From Cepaea nemoralis (taxonomy: Eukaryota > Mollusca > Gastropoda > Stylommatophora > Helicidae), in contig JACEFZ010017842.1 of NCBI GenBank assembly GCA_014155875.1, positions 18,678-82,677 of the forward strand: a DNA stretch of 64,000 nt, given 5' to 3'. The notes beneath the pieces are model-generated. The model saw only the letters and a list, made by a program, of their open reading frames with translations, made no database searches and was not told the origin of the DNA. Position 1 is the first letter of the stretch. Every line of letters begins with the position of its first letter. Below are positions 45,869 to 57,289 of this stretch, one piece after another. The translations under genes and the position numbers were made by a program.

Positions 45869-47962
45869 GTGCACACATACACACACACACACACCCATCC
45901 CCCTGTCTGGGTGTTTCACATAAATGTGTGTATCTCTGTCTGTCCATCTGTCTTTCACCTTTCTCTTTATATCCTTCCCTCCCTCCCTTCCCCTCTCTCC
46001 CTCCCTTCAACTCTCTTTTCCCCCATGGTTCCGTCGCCCTGCTACTGAGTGCGTGGTGCGACTCTGTGAGCTGTGAAATTCATGTGGAATGTTTTTACAT
46101 CTGTCCGCTTTTGTTTGTACAGTGAACTGCATGTTCAGAACAATGGCTACCAGCTGTTGCTGAATTGACTGATTTGTCTTTTCGGTTCATGAGTGCATTT
46201 TTCAGTAGACTCCTGGGAGTCGACACTGGAGCTACGGTGTTCATGCTTTGTGCAGTGCTTTTGGCGGGTCGCCCTGCAGAAAGAGACCGAGCCATGTGGG
46301 ATAAAACCCGGGTCAATGAAGTCTTTCTGGTAACTGCCGATTTCATCGACGATGAACTGTAATTTTTGTGGATGACTTTTGTATTGGCATTCTGTCGGCG
46401 GCATTATGAACAGTGTACCTGTGCGGGCTGTTGGACTGCCAAGACTCCTATCTATTTCACTTTTCACATTGGACAGTGAGGAGCATTTTGTGTGATATTC
46501 ACTGGCACAGGAACGGATCATAATGGGGATAACCCATTGACGTGAAGTTGGAACCTGGACTAACTAATTAACTCTCTTTCCCCCTCTCTACCTCCTGTCC
46601 CCCTCTTTCATGTATAACCATCACCACAATAAGTTATATATCATTGATCTGGTTCACATCCAGGCCTGCCCTGGCAGTACACTGCTTCTCCTGGGATCAT
46701 GCTTTCTGTGACTTGTGTTTCTCTGTCATGTCCTGCTGGTTCACATCCAGGCATGCCCTGGCAGTACACTGCTTCTCCTGGGATCATGCTTTCTGTGACT
46801 TGTGTTTCTCTGTCATGTCCTGCTGGTTCACATCCAGGCATGCCCTGGCAGTACACAGATTCTCCTGGGATCATGCTTTCTGTGACTTGTGTTTCTCTGC
46901 CATGTCCTGCTGGTTCACATCCAGGCATGCCCTGGCAGTACACAGATTCTCCTGGAATCATGCTTTCTGTGACTTGTGTTTCTCTGTCATGACCTGCTGG
47001 AGAGGCAAGTCAGTCAGCCACCCACTACACCTTAAATACATTGGGAATTGTTGCCATACTAGTATTTGCATGGACCAATCAGAGCTCAGTGCCTGGTGTG
47101 GTCAGTATCACGTGGCTGCCTTTACTTCCCCAGACACCTCCTGGTACCCGTGTCCAGCTGGGTCAGCCTGGTCAATTTAAAAAATGTGCCCTAGTGCATA
47201 TTCACACCCATGGCCAGCAGACAGTGACCTAGTTCACAGCCACAACACTAATCTCATAGTGGGAGATTGGTGTGGCTACGTCAAGTGTTGGGACCATCAC
47301 CTTCTGTAGGCCTGAGGGCACAGAGAATCAGAAGACCTGTCTGTCCCTCCCGTAGTGAATGATGAGAGCTGGGGCAGCAAACCGTGGCCCAACAGCAGCC
47401 TTGTCATTGTTAGTATAATGTTTATGGTGACTGTGTTCTGCCTTTATGTAAATACACACACCCATTATATATAGAACATTATATACAACAATAAGAAAGA
47501 GGCACACAGCGTTTTTTTGGTCATGTGATGAACAGAGACGCATTGGAGAACATCGTTACAACTGGAAAGATCGAAGGGAAGAGAGGCAGAGGCAGACCAT
47601 GAGAAATTATGCTGGATGGATTGAGATGGTGGCATGGAAGGATATATACAGCAGAGTTGATCCAGAAAACCAAAGACCGAGATTTGTGGAGAGACATGAG
47701 CGCGTACGCCAGCCGGCATGGCACTTGATGATGGTGATGACACAAACCCACACACATGCATGCATCCACATGAAAGCTGGCAGCAAACCCTGGCCCAACA
47801 GCAACCTTGTCATTGTTATATAACGTTTATGATGATTTTATTCCGCCTTTATGTATAAACACACACACACCCACACAAATGCATGCAGGCACATGTGCGT
47901 GTGCGTGCATACAAACACACACACATAGACAGAGATATAATTGTACTGATTCTAACAACCAG

Positions 47963-48106
47963 ACAACAAGCAACCAATGACTGCCACATCCACCAGCACA
48001 GACTCTGACAGTCAACCTGGTGGCGACACCAGCATGAAGAATTTTCCCCCTTACATGTCCTTCCATGGACATAAGGATGCCGTCACTTTCCTCGCTACGG
48101 TGCCAG
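47963..48106 (+). CDS. MAPK8IP3/SPAG9-like: JIP3/JIP4-like, exon E7 copy c
   Basis: Third copy, open and with intact acceptor and donor. It reads TFLATVP where E7a has TFFAAVP, so it is the most diverged of the four at the conserved C-terminal end. The Phe and Ala positions affected are conserved in vertebrate JIP3/4 (KFFVAVPG), which could mean relaxed constraint on this copy. Confidence 0.78.
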
Positions 48107-48297
48107 GTCAGTCTGGGCATCACATAATTTCTCATGCTGAATGTGAATGACTTTATTTATGGAGATTAGCATTGTCTGCTGCTGCCTTCCACTCCATGTT
48201 TGCTGTTGCTTTGTGTTGTAGATTCAGTGTCCAATGGCAAGATTAGCATTGTCTGCTGCCTTCCACTCCGTCTTTGTGCTTTGTGTTGTTGTAGATT

Positions 48298-48366
<69 letters not shown>

Positions 48367-50554
48367 GTGCACACATACACACACACACACACCCATCCCC
48401 CTCTGTCTGGGTGTTTCACATAAATGTGTGTATCTCTGTCTGTCCATCTGTCTTTCACCTTTCTCTTTATATCCTTCCCTCCCTCCCTTCCCCTCTCTCC
48501 CTCCCTTCAACTCTCTTTCCCCCCATGGTTCCGTCGCCCTGCTACTGAGTGCGTGGTGCGACTCTGTGAGCTGTGAAATTCATGTGGAATGTTTTTACAT
48601 CTGTCCGCTTTTGTTTGTACAGTGAACTGCATGTTCAGAACAATGGCTACCAGCTGTTGCTGAATTGACTGATTTGTCTTTTCGGTTCATGAGTGCATTT
48701 TTCAGTAGACTCCTGGGAGTCGACACTGGAGCTACGGTAGTTCATGCTTTGTGCAGTGCTTTTGGCGGGTCGCCCTGCAGAAAGAGACCGAGCCATGTGG
48801 GATAAAACCCGGGTCAATGAAGTCTTTCTGGTAACTGCCGATTTCATCGACGATGAACTGTAATTTTTGTGGATGACTTTTGTATTGGCATTCTGTCGGC
48901 GGCATTATGAACAGTGTACCTGTGCGGGCTGTTGGACTGCCAAGACTCCTATCTATTTCACTTTTCACATTGGACAGTGAGGAGCATTTTGTGTGATATT
49001 CACTGGCACAGGAACGGATCATAATGGGGATAACCCATTGCCGTGAAGTTGGAACCTGGACTAACTAATTAACTCTCTTTCCCCCTCTCTACCTCCTGTC
49101 CCCCTCTTTCATGTATAACCATCACCACAATAAGTTATATATCATTGATCTGGTTCACATCCAGGCCTGCCCTGGCAGTACACTGCTTCTCCTGGGATCA
49201 TGCTTTCTGTGACTTGTGTTTCTCTGTCATGTCCTGCTGGTTCACATCCAGGCATGCCCTGGCAGTACACAGATTCTCCTGGGATCATGCTTTCTGTGAC
49301 TTGTGTTTCTCTGTCATGTCCTGCTGGTTCACATCCAGGCATGCCCTGGCAGTACACTGCTTCTCCTGGGATCATGCTTTCTGTGACTTGTGTTTCTCTG
49401 TCATGTCCTGCTGGTTCACATCCAGGCATGCCCTGGCAGTACACAGATTCTCCTGGGATCATGCTTTCTGTGACTTGTGTTTCTCTGCCATGTCCTGCTG
49501 GTTCACATCCAGGCATGCCCTGGCAGTACACAGATTCTCCTGGAATCATGCTTTCTGTGACTTGTGTTTCTCTGTCATGACCTGCTGGAGAGGCAAGTCA
49601 GTCAGCCACCCACTACACCTTAAATACATTGGGAATTGTTGCCATACTAGTATTTGCATGGACCAATCAGAGCTCAGTGCCTGGTGTGGTCAGTATCACG
49701 TGGCTGCCTTTACTTCCCCAGACACCTCCTGGTACCCGTGTCCAGCTGGGTCAGCCTGGTCAATTTAAAAAATGTGCCCTAGTGCATATTCACACCCATG
49801 GCCAGCAGACAGTGACCTAGTTCACAGCCACAACACTAATCTCATAGTGGGAGATTGGTGTGGCTACGTCAAGTGTTGGGACCATCACCTTCTGTAGGCC
49901 TGAGGGCACAGAGACTCAGAAGACCTGTCTGTCCCTCCCGTAGTGAATGATGAGAGCTGGGGCAGCAAATCCGTGGCCCTACAGCAGCCTTGTCATTGTT
50001 AGTATAATGTTTATGGTGACTGTGTTCTGCCTTTATGTAAAAACACACACCCATTATATATAGAACATTATATACAACAATAAGAAAGAGGCACACAGCG
50101 TTTTTTTTTGGTCATGTGATGAGCAGAGATGCATTGGAGAACATCGTTACAACTGGAAAGATCGAAGGGAAGAGAGGCAGAGGCAGACCAAGAGAAATTA
50201 TGCTGGATGGATTGAGATGGTGGCATGGAAGGATATATACAGCAGAGTTGATCCAGAAAACCAAAGACCGAGATTTGTGGAGAGACATGAGCGCGTACGC
50301 CAGCCGGCATGGCACTTGATGATGGTGATGACACAAACCCACACACATGCATGCATCCACATGAAAGCTGGCAGCAAACCCTGGCCCAACAGCAACCTTG
50401 TCATTGTTAATATAACGTTTATGATGATTTTATTCCGCCTTTATGTATAAACACACACACACCCACACAAATGCATGCAGGCACATGTGCGTGTGCGTGC
50501 ATACAAACACACACACATAGACAGAGATATAATTGTACTGATTCTAACAACCAG

Positions 50555-50698
50555 ACAACAAGCAACCAATGACTGCCACATCCACCAGCACAGACTCTGA
50601 CAGTCAACCTGGTGGCGACACCAGCATGAAGAATTTTCCCCCTTACATGTCCTTCCATGGACATAAGGATGCCGTCACTTTCCTCGCTGCGGTGCCAG
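50555..50698 (+). CDS. MAPK8IP3/SPAG9-like: JIP3/JIP4-like, exon E7 copy d
   Basis: Fourth copy, identical to copy b in its conserved end (TFLAAVP), with intact splice sites. It is the copy closest to E8 (11.3 kb downstream), and its phase-1 end joins E8 (G|GC) correctly. It is followed by the longest run of the 77-bp repeat. Confidence 0.8.
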
Positions 50699-50814
50699 GT
50701 CAGTCTGGGCATCACATAATTTCTCATGCTGAATGTGAATGACTTTATTTATGGAGATTAGCATTGTCTGCTGCTGCCTTCCACTCCATGTTTGCTGTTG
50801 CTTTGTGTTGTAGA

Positions 50815-51840
50815 TTCAGTGTCCAATGGCAAGATTAGCATTGTCTGCTGCCTTCCACTCCATCTTTGTCTGTGCTTTGTGTTGTTGTAGATTCAGTGTC
50901 CAACGCATAGATTTGCATTGTCTGTTGCCTTCCACTCTGTGTTTATCTGTGCTTTATGTTGTTGTAGTTTCAGTGTCCCACAGGTAAATTAGCATTGTCT
51001 GCTGCCATCCACTACGCCTTTGTCTGTGCTTTTTGTTGTAGTAGATTCAGTGTCCCACAGGTAGATTAGCATTGTCTGCTGCCATCCACTCCGCCTTTGT
51101 CTGTGCTTTTTGTTGTAGTAGATTCAGTGTCCCTTGGGTAGATAGCATTGTCTGCTGCCTTCCACTCCGTGTTTGCTGTTAATTTGTGTTGTAGTAGATT
51201 CAGTGTCCCACGGTAAGATAAGCATTGTCTGCTGCCTTCCACTCTGTCTTTGTCTGTGCTTTGTATTGTTGTAGATTCAGTGTCCCACGGGTAGATTAGC
51301 ATGGTCTGCTGCCATCCACTCCATGTTTGTCTGTGCTTTGTATTTTTGTAGATTCAGTGTCCCATGGGTAGTTTAGCATGGTCTGCTGCCTTCCACTCTG
51401 TCTTTGTCTGTGCTTTGTATTTTTGTAGATTCAGTGTCCCACGGGTAGATTAGCATTGTCTGTTGCCATCCACTCCATGTTAGTCTGTGTTTTGTCTTGT
51501 AGATTCAGTGTCCCACGGGTAGATTAGCATGGTCTGCTGCCATCCACTCCATGTTTGTCTGTGCTTTGTATTTTTGTAGATTCAGTGTCCCATGGGTAGA
51601 TTAGCATGGTCTGCTGCCTTCCACTTTGTCTTTGTCTGCGCTTTGTATTTTTGTAGATTCAGTGTCCCATGGGTAGATTAGCATGGTCTGCTGCCATCCA
51701 CTCTGTCTTTGTCTGTGCTTTGTATTTTTGTAGATTCAGTGTCCCATGGGTAGATTAGCATGGTCTGCTGCCTTCCACTCTGTCTTTGTCTGTGCTTTGT
51801 CTTGTTGTAGATTCAGTGTCCCATGGGTAGATAGAGCCTG
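50815..51840. repeat. ~77-bp minisatellite with acceptor-like motif (~13 copies)
   Basis: The unit is gattcagtgtcccatgggta, gattagcatggtctgctgcc, ttccactctgtctttgtctg, tgctttgtatttttgta. Each contains ctttgtatttttgtag|ATTCAGTGTCC, a plausible 3' splice site. Two units also end each of tandem copies 1-3. The first unit (ATTCAGTGTCCAATGGCAAG) is open in the phase of E7 (DSVSNGK); most later units have a stop. Confidence 0.9.
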
Positions 51841-52372
51841 CTTCTTTGGATGCAACCTGTCTAGAGGAAGCAAACTTGAGTTGTGTAGAAGTACAACCCC
51901 CCCCCCCCCCTTTTTTTTTTTGAGGCGCACATTCTTTATATATTATCACTAATTATCGATTTTGCACCTCAAATTGCAATCTATTTTTAGCGCTTATCGA
52001 TTTTGCTCTTCAAAGGGGCGATAACTCCTGGTATTTATTTTTTAATGGGCGTGGTCAAGTGACCCCTTGGAGTATAGGGAAGGGGACGTCTAGTGATGTG
52101 GTGGTGTGTACAGCATAAAACATTAAACATTAACAAAACGATTCAAAGAAGATATGTAATTTTTAATACAGGGAAAACATATATAGAATACAATACATAG
52201 GTAAATGGGGAGAGGTGTAAGGGTGACGTTATACTAGGTTAGAAAAGTGACCGCTCAGGATGTAAGATGGGTGGTAGCACAATATTTGTATATATAAAAA
52301 AAGAGGTGGCCTCAATGACTTAAGAGGGGTGAGGGGTGGTTTAATCATCGATTGTTTTGTTATATAGAGTTG

Positions 52373-53595
52373 AGTTGAGTTAAGAACCGATGTCACTGCA
52401 CTCAGGACATTCCTATACGTGTTTCGTCTACTCGTTCAACGGCCAGCAAAGAGTCATACTACTAATAGTTCCCACCGCTATTTGATTAAAAGTTCTCCTG
52501 GTCTTCCCTCTTAGTTTTGAGATTCTTCCAAAACCCCTGTCGATCCCCCGCAATTTCATTCTTTCCACATATGGGTTCTCAATGGTACTCAGTGGAGTTT
52601 AAAATCCTGCACCTTTACTTTTTTATATCTTTCAGCCTCTTCCAATTCTGTGTCAACTGAATTGGTTGCTCTCTGCACCCTCTGCTAATTCCTTATGGCC
52701 GCCTGCCAAGAAACGAAACCGTGTCATATGAAAGCATCATTCCAACTGGTCTGACATCTTGGTATTTGTCTAGGGTGTAATATTAATTATGGCTCGAACA
52801 AACACGTTACGATGTACAGATCTATTATGTATACAACTCACAAGAGTCTCTGTCAGTGAGAGTGATTAGAGTTTGGGGCTCGAGCTTTTTATTTCAGGCA
52901 ACGTAGCTAGACAACCTTGGCAGACTGTCTTTATCATACAAGTATAGTTGTACGCCATTCCTGTCTGTCTGAACACTGTCAGAATATTAGACTTGTTCTG
53001 GGACCATCTAGAATTACGAGCTATTCAGTCTTGTCTTCTCCAGTGACTTATTTTTCTATTCTTAGAAAGTCTATCCGCAGCAACTTTGATAAATTCCTTT
53101 TCATCGTAGCTGATGCTACGCTACAAGTGGTTGGCTATCGTCCGGGATAGATAGTTCAAACTTTCAATCTTCTTTCACTAGAGATTCTAGTAAGGTGTTG
53201 CCTCACAGTAGATCTCAATATTAAACTATACTAAGTGAAACTATACTAAATAAAACTATAGAAATTAATAGTGACAATAGGTAGTATAATATAGCATAAC
53301 TAAACCCTAAGATAGCCAATATAAGATAAGATACTATAATATAACATACTAGAATAAAATATAACATAACATAATATAACATAATATAACCTGGTCCCAA
53401 AAAGTTAGGGCCAATATCATAAGTGAGTGTGGGCTGATGGGTAAGTCCCTGTGTTGTATCGTAAATTGTGTATGTGAATACTGTCAGTGAATTTATTACT
53501 TGCATAATTTCAGGACTTAGCGATTTTCACCACTTAGTGGTGAGTAAGTGTATTTCAGGGTGCTTCACGTTATCCCAACTTTGTTACCAATTAAT
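52373..53595. other. Composite interior upstream of the gag-like ORF
   Basis: No conserved domain found. The last 100 bp before the gag-like start (cacgttatcccaactttgtt, accaattaat) could be leader or primer-binding region of an LTR element, but I could not identify LTRs. Confidence 0.4.
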
Positions 53596-54735
53596 ATGTC
53601 TTTCGAAAAGCCACCTACGACAGAGGAGCTGAGAGAAGAAGGTACTTTGTTAGGGTATGAAGGTGTCGAATAGGGCAAGTGTGTAAAATAAGCAGAACGA
53701 GAGTGGAGAATTGAACAAAGGGACATCATTAAGGAAAGAGAGAAGGAAGCAAGAGAGGAAAGAATTAAAATCGCAGAAATTGAATCTAGAGAGAAGATGC
53801 AGATGCGACAAGCTGAAATAGACCAACAGCTGAAGCAAGCGGAACTGGAAATGAAGAGGGAAGAACAGTTGAGACAGCATGAATTGGAACTCAGGAGATT
53901 GGAGTTGCAAAATCCTGATGCTTCCAGGTACAGTAACGCTAGTTCTCCCCATCACAGTAGTGAAATTTCTTCAGGACCGTCTCTCTCCCTAGGATCCATG
54001 AGCTTACCACTGGCCCACTTCAACCCGAAGGAGGATCAGATGGATGAATACCTTGATCGCTTTGTCATCATGTGTGAAGCTTATAATCTGCCTAAAGAGA
54101 AATATAATATCAAACTCTCCCAAGGAATCCGTGGCCCGGCCCGTGGCAGGTATTTAACTGCACATGGTGAGGCAGGTACTGCTAAACCTAGTCATACTGA
54201 TAAGGCCCAAAATAATCCTTCCACACAGAATCAGGGTTATCCAAACAATAACTCTGAAGGTAAGGACAACAGGTGGCACACTGGTAGTCCACACCAAAAC
54301 CCAGGTAATTACAATAGTAACCAGTCATCTCAACCTCAACAACCTACAGGTAATAGAGTGGGTAACCAATATTGTAAAAATTGCAGAACAAACGACCACC
54401 ATACGAGTTCTTGCAAAAACAAACCCCCTGTCCATTACGCGGCTTGTTTGACTTGGGCGGATAAAAACCACCAATGGAGGACCCCTGATGATAATCAAAG
54501 ACCTCCAGTAGTTGAGACGATTACTGTAAATGGGAGACAGGTACCGTGTTTATATGACACTGGTCTTGAAAGTGACGCGGCCATTGCAGCTCACTTAGTG
54601 AAACCTGGACAATTCACAGGCCACAATATTGAGTTAAGAGGTGCTACTCTGAGCTCTGAACCTAAACTTGTTAAAGTTGCTAGAGTTAAGGTGACATCCA
54701 AATATGAATTTTCTGCTATCTTTTGGAAAACATAG
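53596..54735 (+). pseudogene. Gag-protease fragment of a Ty3/gypsy-like retroelement (broken)
   Basis: The frame begins MSFEKPPTTEELREEG at 53596 and hits a stop at 53671. It resumes as a Glu/Lys/Arg-rich coiled coil (EIDQQLKQAELEMKREEQLR) and a capsid-like part (LAHFNPKEDQMDEYLDRF). A zinc knuckle CKNCRTNDHHTSSC lies at about 54376. A protease start (VPCLYDTGLESDAAI, with DTG) is at about 54541. The ORF ends at 54735 in a stop with no RT or integrase following. Between LDRF and the knuckle the capsid is shortened by an internal deletion. It is dead and 3'-truncated. Confidence 0.75.
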
Positions 54736-56469
54736 TGGAACCTGTTGAAGACAGAACACACCTGGTGAGAGCAACCCGATTCCGACCTTTATTAGGTGAG
54801 TGTAGGCCGACGGCCGCACTCAGATATATAACAGAGAACTAAACTCTGTCATAAGGCAGAGGAGCTCATCACTTCGGTCTGTGTCATGGTAAGACAAGGA
54901 AAGACTAAAGGAAAAGTGCAGAAACCCAGTAGATACCCTACTGGAAGATCCCACCATTTGACATTTCCTTTATGCCCCCAACCATCCTCAATCTCCCTAA
55001 ATATTATCCCACTACATTGTTCTTAACTCACTGAGTTAATTGATATCTCACACTAGCTAGTTTAAGCAACGCGATAGCCTACTGTTGCCGACGCTCCTAT
55101 AATACGTTGTCACAACGCACATTACTACACTCGATTCCTAAGAATAATCTAATTTGGGTCTATTTAATTAAATACCATATATTTATTCCTGTTTGAAATT
55201 GAGACTACTAAATCACACAATGGATAAATGTCCGCCGATGTAAATCAACAAAAGACACTGTAGTCTCTCTCCATAATCAAACCAGGAACATCACACACGT
55301 CCTTATTGCCTCACAACATTTGGTCGACTCCCGCCAAAGTTGTTTGTCCAGACTGTTTTAATACTGTGTCTGAATGACGTCACAAATCTGACTAGACACT
55401 AGGCGTCGAGAAGCTATTTTTTCTCTCCTTTTCCGACTCGATGTAACAACCGGCCGGCTGTCCCGCTTTAATCTGGGGAATTGTCCCCGGTACTCCAAAA
55501 AGTCTTGCCGGCCTGTGATCTAGAGAAATCTTTTCCCCCACAACAAAAGATCTTGCCGATTCCCATCAGGACAGGTTGTCTCCAACATCAAAGAATGGCG
55601 GCCGCCTGTAGACGAATGGCGCGACAGTCTTTCATCGATCGACAACTCCAAGAATTTCCGCGACAGTTAGTTGTATATCGTTTACAGGACGTCGCATTCA
55701 ACCCCAACCCATTTTCCCGTCCATTTGTTTCTTTGTTATTTATATATCAATTTTTATGTTTTTTTTTATTTGAAGATCTGTAACTCATAACACCATCCTT
55801 AAAAACAGTGGTCTCTTCTTCCTAAATACATCACCAAAAGAGAAATGCCATATTATACTGTTGTTTCTACCTACAACGCCACTGACACTACATGTTTTGA
55901 AATAAAATAGTGTCGCCCATAGACAATATTGATAATACACGGGTTTTACTGTACAATTACAAGCAATGAAACCGACAGCCTCGCGACTCGCACACAGGAC
56001 GGTCAATATAATGATGTAATCATACCTACCACACCCTAAGATATGACTTGTGGGGGGATCAATATTTGAATCGCTCACTAACATAGCATTTTTAATTTCC
56101 TCGCCAACACTAGACACAGTCGATAAATGCATTATATACCCGCACTACCCAGAACATCCTACCCAGAGCACACAGCTTGATACCCCTATGACTGAGACAC
56201 CCCGACCTCTGGACTTAACATCTATAGCATCTTAACACCACTGGCCTTATCCGCGCACCCCCGTAATCCTAATATGTGACTTAAACATAGGTGTGATGAT
56301 GATGTTTCTATAATGTATGATGATAGTGATTATGTCATATCCACCTTTAAAAAACCAGTGGTCACTTATTATTAGTAATATATAAGGAACCCTATCGTTT
56401 CTGATGCTCGGATCCACAAAACGTTATGCTCTGCAGGGAACCCATCAGTCGGACTAGTTTACTAAGGAT
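54736..56469. other. Composite interior downstream of the gag-like ORF
   Basis: No conserved pol domain on either strand. A 100-codon frame at 55481 has no family resemblance. The sequence includes gtgacgtcacaaa-like and GC-rich spots (ccggccggctgtcccgc at 55450) but nothing I can name. Confidence 0.4.
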
Positions 56470-56537
56470 ATATAAGAAAAAACAATTGATGATTAATCCA
56501 CCCCTCGCCCCTCTTAAGTAATTGAGGCCACCTCTTT

Positions 56538-56539
<2 letters not shown>

Positions 56540-56618
<79 letters not shown>
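56540..56618. repeat. (TA)n run, insertion site of the next element
   Basis: About 39 TA steps. The same TA run resumes at 59336-59351, directly after the CTAG end of the inserted element, so the insertion split one TA run. Confidence 0.85.
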
Positions 56619-56620
<2 letters not shown>

Positions 56621-57289
56621 GCGATGCCTGTCTGTCTGTAAGTATGTATGTATGTATGTTGTTTATGCGTTCGCATTTTCTACACGTCTTCTTCTCATTC
56701 CGGTGCTGCCAACTGTCATAGTTTATTAGTGTACAAACAGTTATTTACTTAATAAAATTTAATATTTTAATTTACATTATAATTTATATATAGCGAGGGG
56801 ACATAACTTTTAATAGCATTGCTATATATGTAAAATTGTTGCATATTTCTCAAATAGGTGGACCTTTTCGCTACAGTTATCTACAGGCATATGCGTTATA
56901 ATCCTCCTCCTTCTCCCCCTCCTCCTTTTCCTCCTCCTCCCCTCCCTCCTCCTCTTCCCCTCCTCCTCCTCCTCCCCCTCCTCCTTCTTTTTCTTCTGCT
57001 GCTGCTGCTGCCGCCGCTCCATTTACCCAAGTTTATTGTTGGGGGAAGATGTAAAGATCTTTCAAGTGCTCTTTCTAATGTTTTTTGTAGGTAGGTAGAC
57101 AGACAGACTGATTGATTGATCCCCGCCAGGGGCTGGGTGAGGCCGGGTCAGGTCCTCAAGATGGATGGATGGATAGACAGCTGGGCCACGCCGTCAGACA
57201 GACAGGCAGGCAGGCAGACAGTCAGACTGACAGACAGAGATAGATAGATAGAGGTAGCTAGATAGATATCGATAGATAGATAGAACGAA

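Larger units (their letters stand above)
40498..50893. repeat. Four-fold tandem duplication of a 2.5-2.7 kb segment containing exon E7
   Basis: Copy starts, at the CT-run, are ~40498, 43078, 45806 and 48300. Measured from an internal landmark (gtgaactgcatgttcagaac) the spacings are 2584, 2731 and 2499 bp. Each copy holds a CT/CA run, a ~500-bp unassigned block (40730-41230 in copy 1), an 87-bp minisatellite, a ~250-bp block, a LINE 3' fragment, a CA-rich stretch, E7, and two units of the 77-bp repeat. Copies look nearly identical; differences are mostly repeat numbers and a few substitutions. Breakpoints join attcagtgt to the CT-run. Confidence 0.93.

Noticed and set aside
56392..56676. (YI)n minus-strand peptide
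   Set aside because: Translation of a TA microsatellite.
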